Assembly: GCF_002814095.1 (NCBI RefSeq)
Contig: NZ_CP021913.1
Location: 372,001-436,000, forward strand
Origin: Sagittula sp. P11
GTDB taxonomy: Bacteria; Pseudomonadota; Alphaproteobacteria; Rhodobacterales; Rhodobacteraceae
DNA: 64,000 nt
Reading direction: 5' to 3'
Shown: one piece after another, positions 53,911-63,615 of the stretch
Layout: the number at the start of each line of letters is the position of its first letter
How positions within the stretch are numbered: the stretch's first letter is position 1
The notes under the pieces: generated by a model
Database searches by the model: none
Told to the model about the DNA's origin: nothing
What the model saw: only the letters and a program-made list of their open reading frames with translations
Program-made: the position numbers and the translations under genes

Positions 53911-55893
53911 ATGGCCCAGATTTCCCTGACTTTCCCAGATGGCTCGCAACGTAACTTCGACAAGGGCGTGACGCCTGCCGAAGTCGCGGCCTCCATTTCC
54001 AAATCCCTTGGCAAGAAGGCGATCTCCGCGCAGGTGGACGGCGCGCACTACGATCTTCAGTGGCCAATCGAGACCGACGCCGCCATCGCGATCAACACGC
54101 TGGCCGACGACGGCCCGGCGCTCGAACTGATCCGCCACGACCTCGCGCATATCATGGCGCGCGCCGTGCAGGAGATCTGGCCCGACGTGAAGGTCACCAT
54201 CGGCCCCGTCATCGAACACGGCTGGTACTACGACTTCGACCGCGCCGAACCGTTCACGCCCGAGGATCTCGGCCTCATCGAGAAGAAGATGAAGGAGATC
54301 ATCAACGCCCGCGACCCCGTCCGGACGGAGGTCTGGTCGCGCGCCGATGCCATCGCGCATTACGAAAAGACCGGCGAGAACTACAAGGTCGAGCTGGTCA
54401 ACGCGATCCCCGACGACGGTCAGCCGATCCGCATGTACTGGCACGGCGACTGGCAGGATCTCTGCCGCGGGCCGCACCTTCAGAACACCGGGCAGGTGCC
54501 CGGCGACGCCTTCAAGCTGATGAGCGTGGCGGGGGCCTACTGGCGCGGCGACAGCAAGCGGCAGATGCTCCAGCGGATCTACGGCGTCGCGTTCAAGAAC
54601 CGCGACGACCTGAAGAAGCACCTCAATATGCTGGAGGAGGCCGCAAAGCGCGACCACCGCAAGCTGGGCCGCGAGATGGACCTCTTCCACATGCAGGAAG
54701 AGGCGCCGGGCCAGGTCTTCTGGCACCCGAACGGCTGGACGATCTACACCACGCTGCAGGACTACATGCGCCGCAAGCAGCGCGCAGGCGGCTACCACGA
54801 GATCAACACGCCGCAGGTCGTCGACCGCAAGCTGTGGGAGGCCTCGGGCCACTGGGACAAGTACCAGCACCACATGTTCATCGTGGAGGTGGACGAGTCC
54901 CGCGACGGCGAGAACGACGATGCCTCCTCGAAGAACAAGGAGCAGACGCGCATCAACGCGCTGAAGCCGATGAACTGCCCGTGCCACGTGCAGGTGTTCA
55001 ATCAGGGCCTCAAGTCCTACCGCGACCTGCCGCTGAGGCTGGCCGAGTTCGGCTCGTGCGCGCGGTACGAACCTTCGGGCGCGCTGCACGGGATCATGCG
55101 GGTGCGTGGCTTCACGCAGGACGACGCGCACATCTTCTGCACCGAGGCCCAGATCGAGGATGAATGCGCGCGCTTCATCGAGTTCCTGGCCGACATCTAC
55201 CGCGAGCTCGGCTTCCCGACCTTCGAGATCAAGTTCGCCACGCGCCCTGAAAAGCGCGTCGGAACCGAGGAAAGCTGGGACTACGTCGAGAACGCGCTGG
55301 AAGAGGCGATCCGCAAGACCGGCCGCACCTACACGCTGGAACCCGGCGACGGCGCCTTCTACGGGCCGAAGCTGGACTTCTACCTGACCGACGCCATCGG
55401 CCGGGTCTGGCAGTGCGGCACCTTCCAGGTCGACCCCAACCTGCCCGAGCGGCTGAACGCGTCCTACATCGCCCCCAACGGCGACAAGACGCGACCCTTC
55501 ATGCTGCACCGGGCAACGCTGGGCTCGTTCGAGCGTTTCGTCGGCATCCTGATCGAGGAACACGCGGGCAAGCTGCCGTTCTGGCTGGCCCCGCGTCAGG
55601 TCGTCGTCGCCTCCATCACCTCGGAGGCGGACGATTACGTGCAGGAAGTGACGGAGCAGCTGCGGAAGGCGGGTGTGCGTGCGGAGGCCGACATCCGCAA
55701 CGAGAAGATCAACTACAAGGTCCGCGAGCATTCCGTGGGCAAGGTTCCGGTCATCCTCGCCATCGGCCACCGCGAAGTCGAGGAGCGGACGGTCACTGTG
55801 CGCCGCCTCGGCGAGAAGCAGACCTCTGTAACATCGCTGACGGACATCGTGAGCGAGCTGTCGCGCAGCGCGACGCCGCCCGATCTGCTGTAA
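53911..55893 (+). CDS. thrS: Threonyl-tRNA synthetase
   Basis: Charges tRNA-Thr with threonine. 660 residues: TGS domain (1-61), editing domain with [30 protein letters not shown] (HxxxH-type zinc residues), class II motifs in the catalytic core ([16 protein letters not shown] with zinc Cys, then [25 protein letters not shown]), and an anticodon-binding C-terminal domain ([33 protein letters not shown]). The GAGGAG before ATG 53911 supports the start. Confidence 0.98.
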   Translation: MAQISLTFPDGSQRNFDKGVTPAEVAASISKSLGKKAISAQVDGAHYDLQWPIETDAAIAINTLADDGPALELIRHDLAHIMARAVQEIWPDVKVTIGPVIEHGWYYDFDRAEPFTPEDLGLIEKKMKEIINARDPVRTEVWSRADAIAHYEKTGENYKVELVNAIPDDGQPIRMYWHGDWQDLCRGPHLQNTGQVPGDAFKLMSVAGAYWRGDSKRQMLQRIYGVAFKNRDDLKKHLNMLEEAAKRDHRKLGREMDLFHMQEEAPGQVFWHPNGWTIYTTLQDYMRRKQRAGGYHEINTPQVVDRKLWEASGHWDKYQHHMFIVEVDESRDGENDDASSKNKEQTRINALKPMNCPCHVQVFNQGLKSYRDLPLRLAEFGSCARYEPSGALHGIMRVRGFTQDDAHIFCTEAQIEDECARFIEFLADIYRELGFPTFEIKFATRPEKRVGTEESWDYVENALEEAIRKTGRTYTLEPGDGAFYGPKLDFYLTDAIGRVWQCGTFQVDPNLPERLNASYIAPNGDKTRPFMLHRATLGSFERFVGILIEEHAGKLPFWLAPRQVVVASITSEADDYVQEVTEQLRKAGVRAEADIRNEKINYKVREHSVGKVPVILAIGHREVEERTVTVRRLGEKQTSVTSLTDIVSELSRSATPPDLL

Positions 55894-55917
55894 CATTACG
55901 TCAGAACCGACAACGTA

Positions 55918-55946
55918 AAGGGCTCCGATTGTTTCGGGGCCCTTTT
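55918..55946 (+). terminator. Rho-independent terminator of thrS
   Basis: AGGGCTCCGA and TCGGGGCCCT pair, with one G.T, around a TTGTT loop, followed by TTTTTCG. Confidence 0.88.
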
Positions 55947-56142
55947 TCGTTTCCCTGATTTCACTCGGTTTCTGCGGCTGCGCAGTGTCACACAGCCATG
56001 ACGTGCCCTGACACGGGCGTGATGCACGGCTGCGTGAATGGCCTGCGGCTGGACGCCGCGTCAGGCTTGGGGCACCGACCGGCAGGACCGCCGGACCACG
56101 GTCAAGCAAACAACCGAATACTGTCTGACGAAAGGAAAAGAC

Positions 56143-56442
56143 ATGTCCTCCACCCTCAAGACCGCAGCCCTCGTAGGCGTCATAGCCGCATCGTTCGCCG
56201 CCACCGGCGTGGCCGCGCAGGAGCAGGAAAAATGCTACGGCGTGTCCCTTGCCGGCGAGAACGACTGCGCGGCAGGCCCCGGCACCACCTGCGCCGGCAC
56301 CTCCAAGGTCGACTACCAGGGCAACGCATGGACGCTGGTCGAGGCCGGCACCTGCATGGACATCGAACTGCCGGCCGGAATGGACGGGATGGCGCGCATG
56401 GGCTCGCTCGAACCCCTTGAGCGGGACATCCCCGAGGCCTGA
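56143..56442 (+). CDS. bufA: Bufferin precursor peptide (DUF2282)
   Basis: 99 residues: a signal peptide ([22 protein letters not shown]), then a core with four cysteines at 31, 42, 50 and 71 ([26 protein letters not shown]). The DUF2282 pattern is that of bufferins, copper-binding ribosomal peptides described in Caulobacter, in which the central Cys residues become heterocycles by an MNIO enzyme and the peptide is exported to the periplasm. The operon below provides that enzyme. AAGGA precedes the ATG. Confidence 0.92.
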   Translation: MSSTLKTAALVGVIAASFAATGVAAQEQEKCYGVSLAGENDCAAGPGTTCAGTSKVDYQGNAWTLVEAGTCMDIELPAGMDGMARMGSLEPLERDIPEA

Positions 56443-56451
56443 TCCCGTCCT

Positions 56452-56479
56452 GCGGGCCGGGACTTGCCCCCCGGCCCGC
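56452..56479 (+). promoter_or_regulatory. Intercistronic hairpin between bufA and bufB
   Basis: GCGGGCCGGG (56452-56461) and CCCGGCCCGC (56470-56479) pair perfectly over 10 bp with an 8-base loop and no T-run. It may stabilise or attenuate the short precursor mRNA relative to the enzyme genes. Confidence 0.6.
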
Positions 56480-56501
56480 CTCCAGTTCCCGGAAAACCGC
56501 C

Positions 56502-57350
56502 ATGTTCGATACGCCCCGCTCCCTCCCTGCCCGTCCCGGTGTCGGCTACAAGCCGCAGCACTACGCCGACCTGCTGTCCGATCCCGCCCCGGTCACCTGG
56601 CTCGAAATCCATGCCGAGAACTACATGGGCGATGGCGGCCGCCCGCTGGCGCAGCTGCGCGTCCTGTCAGAACGGTTCCCGATCTCCGTGCACGGTGTCG
56701 GCCTCTCCATCGGCGGCGAGGCCCCGCTGGACCGCGACCACCTTGCCCGGCTGAAACACCTGCTGGGCTGGCTCGACCCAGCCAGCTTCTCCGAACATCT
56801 CGCGTGGTCGACCCACGACGGCGCCTTCCTCAACGACCTGCTGCCCCTGCCCTACACCGATGCTACGCTGAACCGCGTGTGCCGCCATATCGACGAGGTG
56901 CAGGAGGTCCTCGGAAGGCAGATGCTGCTGGAAAACCCGTCCTCATACCTCGCTTTCGAGGACAGCACATGGGAGGAGCCCGCCTTCCTTCGCGAGATCG
57001 CCCGCCGCACCGGCTGCGGGCTGCTGCTGGACGTGAACAATGTCTTCGTCTCGGCCACCAACCTCGGCTACGCACCGCAGGACTACATCGACCGCTTCCC
57101 GCTCGAAGCAGTGGGTGAGATCCATGTGGCGGGGCATGACACCGACACGGACGACCGCGGCGCGGTCCTGCTGATCGACAGCCATGGCGCGCCGATTGCC
57201 GATCCGGTCTGGGCCCTGCTCGACCTGACGCTGCAGCGCTCCGGCCCGCGCCCGGTGCTGGTGGAATGGGACACCGATGTCCCCGACTGGCCCGTTCTCG
57301 CCGCGGAGGCAGCGCGCGTGGAACAGGCCATCGCACTGGTGACACCATGA
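56502..57350 (+). CDS. bufB: DUF692 MNIO enzyme (bufferin-modifying oxidase)
   Basis: 282 residues of a TIM-barrel multinuclear iron oxidase: [74 protein letters not shown] and [12 protein letters not shown] are the metal-binding stretches (His, Glu and Asp) of the family. It would oxidise Cys residues of BufA. The stop overlaps the next start as ATGA, giving translational coupling. Confidence 0.93.
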   Translation: MFDTPRSLPARPGVGYKPQHYADLLSDPAPVTWLEIHAENYMGDGGRPLAQLRVLSERFPISVHGVGLSIGGEAPLDRDHLARLKHLLGWLDPASFSEHLAWSTHDGAFLNDLLPLPYTDATLNRVCRHIDEVQEVLGRQMLLENPSSYLAFEDSTWEEPAFLREIARRTGCGLLLDVNNVFVSATNLGYAPQDYIDRFPLEAVGEIHVAGHDTDTDDRGAVLLIDSHGAPIADPVWALLDLTLQRSGPRPVLVEWDTDVPDWPVLAAEAARVEQAIALVTP

Positions 57351-58096
57351 GTCAGGCCGCCTTTCACACCGCCCTGCTCGACCCCGCCCGGCCCGTTCCG
57401 GAGAGGCTGACCGACGGCACTGGCCGCCCGGCAGGCCGGCGCTACGACGTCTACCGCAACAACGTGGCCGTCTCCCTGCGCGAAGCCCTGGCCGCGGGTT
57501 TCCCCGCCTGTGCCCGGCTGATCGGGGAGGAGAACTTCGCCCATGTGGCCGGGTTGTTCCTGCGCGCCCATCCGCCTGCATCGCCGCTTATGATGACATA
57601 TGGACAGGGTTTTCCCGAGTTCCTCGAGGGGTTCGAACCACTTGCCCACATTGGCTACCTGCCGGACGTGGCGCGGCTGGAGCTGGCGTTACGGCAAAGC
57701 TATCACGCCGCTGATCGTGCACCGATCGACCCGTCCGCCCTGCAGAACATGCACGAAACGACGCTTTTCGGTGCCCGTCTGACGCTTGCCCCCGCCGTCC
57801 GCCTGATCCGGTCCCGCTGGCCGGTGGTGCAGGTCTACGATTTCACCATGTCGCCCGGGCAGCCGAAACCCACGCCCGTCGCCCAGAACGCCCTGATCGC
57901 CCGCCCGGGATTCACGCCCCGCGCCCACGACCTTCCCCCCGGTGGCGGCGCTTTCGTCGAAGCGCTCATGCGAGTCCAGCCCTTCGGCGCGGCGATGGCG
58001 GCGGCCGGCGATGCGTTCGATCTCTCCGCCACGCTGACAATGCTTCTGACCGAAGGCGCGATCACCGATCTTAGCTGCGAGGAACCCGTCCTATGA
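57347..58096 (+). CDS. bufC: DUF2063 protein, MNIO partner
   Basis: 249 residues. The N-terminal DUF2063 domain ([47 protein letters not shown]) was once called a putative DNA-binding domain; in the bufferin and related systems it is a recognition partner of the MNIO enzyme. The C-terminal half is less conserved. It overlaps both neighbours by 4 bases (ATGA), so the set is translated together. Confidence 0.88.
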   Translation: MSQAAFHTALLDPARPVPERLTDGTGRPAGRRYDVYRNNVAVSLREALAAGFPACARLIGEENFAHVAGLFLRAHPPASPLMMTYGQGFPEFLEGFEPLAHIGYLPDVARLELALRQSYHAADRAPIDPSALQNMHETTLFGARLTLAPAVRLIRSRWPVVQVYDFTMSPGQPKPTPVAQNALIARPGFTPRAHDLPPGGGAFVEALMRVQPFGAAMAAAGDAFDLSATLTMLLTEGAITDLSCEEPVL

Positions 58097-58680
58097 CCCG
58101 TCTCAACCGACTGACCGCCGTTCATGCCGATCTCTCCCGCCGGCTCGACCGGCTGTCCGGTCCGCTCACGCCGCTTTTGTTGCGCGCGGGTTTCGCGGCC
58201 ACGCTGCTGGGCTACTTCTGGAAATCCGCGGGCACCAAGGTGTTCGACCGGCAGGGAACAGAGGGGATCTTCGACATCCTGACGCTGGAATCGGGTGTCT
58301 ATGCCCAGATGTTCCCGCGCCAGTTCGAGGCGGCGGGTTACGATCCCTCGAAGCTCTCGGCGCTGCACGACCTCATCGCCTATGCGGGCACGCTGGCCGA
58401 GTTCGTCCTGCCCCTGCTGATCGTCGTGGGGCTGCTGACCCGGCTTGCGGCCCTTGGCATGATCGGCTTCGTGATCGTCCAGACCGCCACCGACGTACTA
58501 GGCCACGGCGCCGATCCGGGGCGCCTGTTCGACACCCGCTATGACCTGATCGACGAACGCACCCTGTGGGTCGTGCTGTTCGTGCTGCTGGTACTGCGCG
58601 GTGCGGGCGCCCTGTCTCTGGACCGGCTCGCCGGTCTGGAGACACCACTCGCGACCGCCCCCGTTGCGCACCCCGCCTGA
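58093..58680 (+). CDS. bufD: DoxX-family membrane protein of the bufferin operon
   Basis: 195 residues with about four membrane helices (LLRAGFAATLLGYFW, TLAEFVLPLLIVVGLLTRLAALGMIGFVIV, WVVLFVLLVLRGAGALSL). DoxX proteins commonly end bufferin operons; role not settled. The start overlaps the bufC stop. Confidence 0.87.
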   Translation: MTRLNRLTAVHADLSRRLDRLSGPLTPLLLRAGFAATLLGYFWKSAGTKVFDRQGTEGIFDILTLESGVYAQMFPRQFEAAGYDPSKLSALHDLIAYAGTLAEFVLPLLIVVGLLTRLAALGMIGFVIVQTATDVLGHGADPGRLFDTRYDLIDERTLWVVLFVLLVLRGAGALSLDRLAGLETPLATAPVAHPA

Positions 58681-58686
58681 GCCCGG

Positions 58687-59001
58687 TCAAAGCCCGAGCG
58701 CACCCCGCGTCGCCGCATCCCAGCCCAGATGCATCTCGTCATCGCCGACGATCAGCGGACGTTTCATCAACGCCGGATGAGCAGCCAGAAGGTCCAGCGG
58801 CGCGCCCGCGCGCTCCTCCTCCGACAGGCCGCGCCAGGTGGTCGAGCGGGTGTTCACCAGCTTGTCCCCGAACCGCGCCAGTGCCGACTCCATCACGTGG
58901 GCGGGCACGCCGCTCTCGCGGACATCGACGAGTTCCGCCTCGGGAAGCGCCTTCCGCGCCGCCCGGCACGTGTCGCAGTTCTTCAGACCGTAGATGCGCA
59001 T
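58687..59001 (-). CDS. ArsC/Spx-family protein
   Basis: 104 residues: MRIYGLKNCDTCRAARKALPEAELVDVRESGVPA starts a thioredoxin-like ArsC fold, with the N-terminal CDTC; LVNTRSTTWRGLSEEERAG and PLIVGDDEMHLGW follow. It may be an arsenate reductase-like or glutaredoxin-type protein; true ArsC activity is unproven. It faces the bufferin operon tail-to-tail. Confidence 0.82.
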   Translation of the reverse strand: MRIYGLKNCDTCRAARKALPEAELVDVRESGVPAHVMESALARFGDKLVNTRSTTWRGLSEEERAGAPLDLLAAHPALMKRPLIVGDDEMHLGWDAATRGALGL

Positions 59002-59254
59002 GCCGCCTCCTTCTGCCGCAGATGCTCATATTTCATTAGCAAAGTTCACATAACCGCCGCACCCATGAAACACGAGCCTGTTTCCCTTGCATTTGAACAA
59101 ACGGCCCTATCCTAAAATGGTGTCGCAGTATCCACCTTTGCCGGGACAGTTCACCGTTCGTGCCCTGAAACGGACCAAGGCCGCAGCTGCGCAAGGGGCG
59201 GCTTCGCCGGTGCGCGGGGCCATACTATGGACGATGATAAGGAGCACGGGAACT

Positions 59255-59461
59255 ATGCCGAATGGCACCGTGAAATGGTTCAATACGACCAAAGGCTACG
59301 GGTTTATTGCACCCGAAGAAGGCGGCAAGGACGTTTTCGTACATATTTCCGCCGTCGAACGTTCCGGCCTGACCGGCCTCGCCGACAATCAGAAGGTCAG
59401 CTACGAGCTGCGGGAAGGCCGTGACGGACGCACCATGGCGTCCGATCTCAAGGTTCTCTGA
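59255..59461 (+). CDS. Cold-shock protein (CspA family)
   Basis: 68 residues of a cold-shock OB domain with both RNA-binding motifs, KWFNTTKGYGFI (RNP1-type) and DVFVHISAV (RNP2-type). It binds single-stranded RNA or DNA. The ATG at 59255 has AAGGAG about 10 bases upstream; upstream in-frame sequence is a long leader, which is common for csp mRNAs. Confidence 0.95.
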   Translation: MPNGTVKWFNTTKGYGFIAPEEGGKDVFVHISAVERSGLTGLADNQKVSYELREGRDGRTMASDLKVL

Positions 59462-59588
59462 ACGAAACGCATCCGCTTTCGGGCCAGCCGGCCTGACGGG
59501 CCTTAACATTACGCAAACCACGATGACCGATAGGTTTTGTCCTGTCCGGGCATGAGAGTTACGCTGTCCCGGTTGAGGAGCGTACGCC

Positions 59589-59954
59589 ATGTCCGTCATT
59601 GGAACCAACGCCATCGCCATCGCTGTCACGGTCCTTGCAACCGGCGCCCTTGTCGTGGGCATCCAGTTCATGCCGCCCCTGACCCAGCCGGACCCGGCCG
59701 CCTTCCCCGAATTCCAGCACTACAGGCCCCTTGGCCACGACTCTCTCCTGATCGAGGCGAAGGATGCGAAGGGCAACAGGAAGCTCGTCGATCCCGGCGC
59801 CTACTGCCGAGAAACGCTAAGCGGCGTGGACTGCGCCTGCTTCGCGGGCAAGGCGCATCAGGTGCTGGCCAACCGCAACCCGCGCGTCTCCGGCTGGCGC
59901 TATGCCAACGACTGGGAGCTCGCCGTCGGCCAGGCACGGGACGCCTGCACCTGA
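59589..59954 (+). CDS. Hypothetical membrane-anchored protein, 121 aa
   Basis: An N-terminal hydrophobic segment (GTNAIAIAVTVLATGALVVGIQF), then a periplasm-like domain with three cysteines (AYCRETLSGVDCACFAG). No family recognised. GAGGAG precedes the ATG. Confidence 0.65.
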   Translation: MSVIGTNAIAIAVTVLATGALVVGIQFMPPLTQPDPAAFPEFQHYRPLGHDSLLIEAKDAKGNRKLVDPGAYCRETLSGVDCACFAGKAHQVLANRNPRVSGWRYANDWELAVGQARDACT

Positions 59955-59976
59955 CCCATCCTGCACCAAGGGCACA

Positions 59977-60882
59977 TCATGCGTTCTGCAGGCGCCGCGC
60001 CTCCCGCCCGGCAAGCGAGATCAGCTCCTTCATGAAGGGCTTCTCCAGATCCTCGCTGCGCACCGCGGCATAAAGCCTGCGCGTCAGCCCCTTCTTGGTC
60101 AGCGGCCGCGTCACGTAGTCGGAGGAATACTTCACCTCGCGCACCACCCAGTCCGGCAGCACCGACACCCCGCGGTTGGAGGCGACCAGCAACAGGATCA
60201 CCGCCGTCAGTTCCACCTGCCGGATCGCCGCCGGTTCGACCTTTGCCGGGGTCAGGAGCTGGCTGAAGATGTCCAGCCGCGCCCGGTCGACCGGGTAGGT
60301 GATCAGCGTCTGGCCGCGGAAATCCTCTGCCTCCACATAGGGTTTCGCCGCCAGAGGATGGGCGGACGACGCCACAAAGACCGGCGCGTAGTCGAAAAGC
60401 GGCACGAATTCGACTCCGGCGAGGTCCTCCGGATCGGAAGAGATCACAACGTCCACGTCCTGCTTCATCAGCGCGGGCAAGGCATCGAAGGCCAGCCCCG
60501 GGCGGATGTCCACGTCCACGTCGCCGAACTTCTTGCGGAACCCTTCGAGCACCGGGAACAGCCATTCGAAACAGGCGTGGCATTCGATGGCGATGTGCAT
60601 CCGGCCCGTCTTGCCCGCGCGCAGGCCCGCGAACTCTTCCTGAAGCGCCTCGACCTGCGGCAGAACCTGTTCGGCAAGCCGCAGCAGCCGCAAGCCCGCC
60701 GCCGACAGGCGCATGGGTTTCGACCGTCGGACAAACAGTTCGACCCCGGCCTGATCCTCCAGACCCTTGATCTGATGGCTCAGCGCCGACTGGGTGATGT
60801 TGAGCTGATCGGCCGCCTTCGCGACGCCGCCAGCCTCGTGAATGGCCCGGATCGTCCGGAGGTGGCGAAACTCGATATGCAT
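59977..60882 (-). CDS. metR: LysR-family regulator MetR
   Basis: 301 residues: LysR HTH (MHIEFRHLRTIRAIHEAGGVAKAADQLNITQSALSHQIKGLEDQAG) and an effector domain. Divergent to metF, and closest to MetR, which responds to homocysteine and regulates methionine genes. The ATG at 60882 has GAGG 5 bases upstream. Confidence 0.88.
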   Translation of the reverse strand: MHIEFRHLRTIRAIHEAGGVAKAADQLNITQSALSHQIKGLEDQAGVELFVRRSKPMRLSAAGLRLLRLAEQVLPQVEALQEEFAGLRAGKTGRMHIAIECHACFEWLFPVLEGFRKKFGDVDVDIRPGLAFDALPALMKQDVDVVISSDPEDLAGVEFVPLFDYAPVFVASSAHPLAAKPYVEAEDFRGQTLITYPVDRARLDIFSQLLTPAKVEPAAIRQVELTAVILLLVASNRGVSVLPDWVVREVKYSSDYVTRPLTKKGLTRRLYAAVRSEDLEKPFMKELISLAGREARRLQNA

Positions 60883-60910
60883 GTGCGCCTCATGTTGGAG
60901 ATGAGATTTA

Positions 60911-60923
60911 TGAGTTTGCCTCA
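60911..60923. promoter_or_regulatory. Possible MetR operator in the metR-metF intergenic region
   Basis: TGAG-N5-CTCA, close to the MetR consensus TGAA-N5-TTCA. Location between the divergent genes fits, but the match is imperfect. Confidence 0.4.
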
Positions 60924-61015
60924 CCATGCTTCGCGTGCCATGTAAAGGGCAAGACGGAAACACAACGCGATGCGTCGCAAACGACCCGCGCCCGAGACCG
61001 AGAGAGACAGACATC

Positions 61016-61882
61016 ATGACCCGCCCCGAAATCAGCCTCGAATTCTTCCCGCCCAAGAACATCGAGGGCACGTTCCGCCTTTGGGACTCCGTTCAGGTGC
61101 TTGCCCCGCTGAAGCCGCGCTTCGTGTCGGTGACCTACGGCGCCGGCGGCACCACCCGCGACCTGACCCGCGACGTTGTGGCGACCATTCACAAGCATTC
61201 CGGCCTGCGCACCGCGGCGCATCTGACCTGCGTGAACGCCACGAAGGAAGAGACCCTGCAGGTCGCCCGCGACTTCGCCAAGGTCGGCGTCAACGACATC
61301 GTGGCGCTGCGGGGCGATCCGCCGAAGGGCTCCGCCGGGTTCGAACCGCACCCCGAGGGTTTTGCCAACTCCGTCGAGCTGATCGAGGCGCTGGCCGCCG
61401 AGGGCGACTTCACCATCCGCGTCGGCGCCTACCCCGACATCCACCCCGAAGCCGCAAGCGGGCAGGCCGACATCGACTGGCTCAAGCGCAAGCTGGACGC
61501 CGGTGCATCCGAGGCGCTGACCCAGTTCTTCTTCGAGGCGGACACCTTCTTCCGCTTCCGCGACGCCTGTGCCAAGGCGGGCATCGACAAGTATGTCACA
61601 CCCGGCATCCTGCCGATCGAGAACTGGAAAGGCGCGCGACGCTTTGCCGAATCCTGCGGCACGAAGATCCCCGAATGGGTGATCGACGCCTTCGAGAAGG
61701 CAGAGCGCGACAACCGCACCGACCTTCTGGCCACCGCGATCTGCACCGAACTGTGCGACGACCTCATCCGTGGCGGCGTGGACAAGCTGCACTTCTACAC
61801 GCTGAACCGCCCGGAACTGACGCGCGACGTGTGCTTTGCCCTCGGCGTGACCCCGGATATCAAGCTGGAAGAAGTCGCCTGA
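61016..61882 (+). CDS. metF: Methylenetetrahydrofolate reductase
   Basis: FAD enzyme that reduces 5,10-methylene-THF to 5-methyl-THF for methionine synthesis. 288 residues: ISLEFFPPKNIEGT, FVSVTYGAGGTTRDLTRDVV, VALRGDPPKGSAGF, and DWLKRKLDAGASEALTQFFFEADTFFRF. The TIM barrel is complete. ATG 61016 matches the family N-terminus. Its terminator is shared with the convergent FMN reductase gene. Confidence 0.97.
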   Translation: MTRPEISLEFFPPKNIEGTFRLWDSVQVLAPLKPRFVSVTYGAGGTTRDLTRDVVATIHKHSGLRTAAHLTCVNATKEETLQVARDFAKVGVNDIVALRGDPPKGSAGFEPHPEGFANSVELIEALAAEGDFTIRVGAYPDIHPEAASGQADIDWLKRKLDAGASEALTQFFFEADTFFRFRDACAKAGIDKYVTPGILPIENWKGARRFAESCGTKIPEWVIDAFEKAERDNRTDLLATAICTELCDDLIRGGVDKLHFYTLNRPELTRDVCFALGVTPDIKLEEVA

Positions 61883-61906
61883 TCCAAGGCGCTTTGCCGG
61901 AAAGAC

Positions 61907-61945
61907 AAAAAAGCCCGGTCGGCCAGGTGCCAACCGGGCTTTTTC
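61907..61945. terminator. Bidirectional terminator between metF and the FMN reductase gene
   Basis: AAGCCCGGT (61911-61919) and ACCGGGCTT (61933-61941) pair; A-run on the left and T-run on the right allow use on both strands. Confidence 0.88.
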
Positions 61946-61957
61946 ATGCCTGATGGG

Positions 61958-62512
61958 TCAGCCCTTGTGGGTATCGACCCACTTGGTAAAGGCCGACATG
62001 AAACCCGCAAGGAAGTCGCGGCTGCTCTCGACCACGCCGTCGTCGGTCACGATGTCCTGCACCTTGCCGATGTAGGCCTCGGGCTGCTGCAGCGTCGGCA
62101 TGTCGAGAAACACGAGGCTCTGGCGCAGGTGGTGGTTCGCCCCGAAGCCGCCGGTCGCCCCCATGGAAGCGGTCACGATCCCCGCCGGTTTCCCGCCCCA
62201 GACGCTTTGCCCGTAGGGTCGCGACCCCACGTCCAGCGCATTCTTCAGCACGGCGGGAACGGTGCGGTTGTACTCCGGCGTCGCAAAGAGCACGCCGTCG
62301 ATATCGGTCATCTCTTCGCGGAAGCGCGTCCACTCCGCCGGAGGCGTGTCGGTTTCGAGATCCTGGTTGTAGAACGGCAGGTCGCCGATCTCGATGAACC
62401 GGAACGCGAGGGTGTCGGGCGCAAGCGCCGTCATCGCTTCGATCAGCTTGCGGTTCCACGACTCCTTGCGCAGGCTGCCGACGATGATCGCGATCTGGTA
62501 AGTCCTTGACAT
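61958..62512 (-). CDS. NADPH-dependent FMN reductase family protein
   Basis: 184 residues with a flavodoxin-like fold: IAIIVGSLRKESWNRKLIEAM, GVLFATPEYNRTVPAVLKNALDVGSRP, and GIVTASMGATGGFGANHHLRQ are the standard motifs (PEYNRTVPAVLKN binds FMN). It could reduce quinones, azo dyes or chromate; no specific role. The GGAG 6 bases before ATG 62512 supports it over the ATG four codons upstream. Confidence 0.9.
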   Translation of the reverse strand: MSRTYQIAIIVGSLRKESWNRKLIEAMTALAPDTLAFRFIEIGDLPFYNQDLETDTPPAEWTRFREEMTDIDGVLFATPEYNRTVPAVLKNALDVGSRPYGQSVWGGKPAGIVTASMGATGGFGANHHLRQSLVFLDMPTLQQPEAYIGKVQDIVTDDGVVESSRDFLAGFMSAFTKWVDTHKG

Positions 62513-62701
62513 ATCTGTCTCCATTATGTGCCGCCCCGGTCGGGCGGTTCAGTGACAGACCTAACGTCAACGCCGGAAAAGTCGCCTCGGAAAAACCGAA
62601 CACCAAGGGTGCGTTCGGGACATCCCTGGGCGATGCCGCCGTACAGATAGACCAACAGGGCCGCCAATGCGGCCCTGTGTCACGCGGTTCGGCTGCCGCC
62701 C

Positions 62702-63613
62702 TCAGCGCGGCGCGCGCTTCACAAGGCCCAGCTTCTCGCGCACCTCCGCCGGGCCGATCACCCGCGCGCCCATGCCTTCGATGATGCCGACGGCCTTTTC
62801 CACAAGTTGCGCGTTGGTGGCCAGGACACCCTTTTCCAGCCAGAGGTTGTCCTCCAGCCCGACCCGCACGTTGCCCCCCGCCAGGACGGAGGCCGCCACA
62901 TAGGCCATCTGGTTCCGCCCCAGCGCGAAGGCGCTGAAGGTCCAGTCGTCCGGCACGTTGTTGACCATCGCCATGAAGGTGTTGAGGTCGTCCGGCGCGC
63001 CCCAGGGCACGCCCATGCACAGTTGCACCAGTGCCGGGCCGTCCAGCACGCCCTCCTGCACCAGTTGCTTCGCAAACCACAGGTGCCCGGTGTCGAAGGC
63101 CTCGATCTCCGGCTTCACGCCCAGTTCGGTCATCATGCCGCCCATCGCGCGCAGCATCCCCGGCGTGTTGGTCATGACGTAATCGGCTTCGGCGAAGTTC
63201 ATCGTGCCGCAATCCAGCGTGCAGATCTCCGGCAGGCACTCCGCCACATGGGCGACACGCTCTTCCGCGCCGACCATGTCGGTGCCCGTCTCCCGCAGCG
63301 GCAGGGGTGAAGACGTGGGGCCGAACACCATGTCGCCGCCCATGCCCGCCGTCAGGTTCAGCACCACGTCGACCTCCGCATCGCGGATCCGGTCGGTGAC
63401 CTCTCGGTAGAGGTCGAGCCTGCGCGACGGTGCGCCGCTGTCCGGGTCGCGGACGTGGCAATGCACCACCGCGGCCCCCGCCTTTGCCGCAGCGATGGCA
63501 CTTTCGGCGATGTCCTTCGGAGAGCGCGGCACATGCGGGCTGCGATCCTGCGTGCCCCCCGACCCGGTCACCGCGCAGGTCACGAAGACCTCCTTGTTCA
63601 TCTCCAATGGCAT
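62702..63613 (-). CDS. Beta-keto acid cleavage enzyme (BKACE, DUF849)
   Basis: Cleaves a beta-keto acid with acetyl-CoA, giving acetoacetate and a CoA-ester. 303 residues; zinc His pair in AAVVHCHVRDP and further motifs in LDCGTMNFAEADYVMTN, GVPWGAP, RVGLEDNLWLEKG. The Arg/Asp residues that set specificity are not certain. In roseobacters a member acts on dehydrocarnitine; here the neighbour is an acyl-CoA synthetase. Substrate inferred only. Confidence 0.9.
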   Translation of the reverse strand: MPLEMNKEVFVTCAVTGSGGTQDRSPHVPRSPKDIAESAIAAAKAGAAVVHCHVRDPDSGAPSRRLDLYREVTDRIRDAEVDVVLNLTAGMGGDMVFGPTSSPLPLRETGTDMVGAEERVAHVAECLPEICTLDCGTMNFAEADYVMTNTPGMLRAMGGMMTELGVKPEIEAFDTGHLWFAKQLVQEGVLDGPALVQLCMGVPWGAPDDLNTFMAMVNNVPDDWTFSAFALGRNQMAYVAASVLAGGNVRVGLEDNLWLEKGVLATNAQLVEKAVGIIEGMGARVIGPAEVREKLGLVKRAPR

Positions 63614-63615
63614 CG

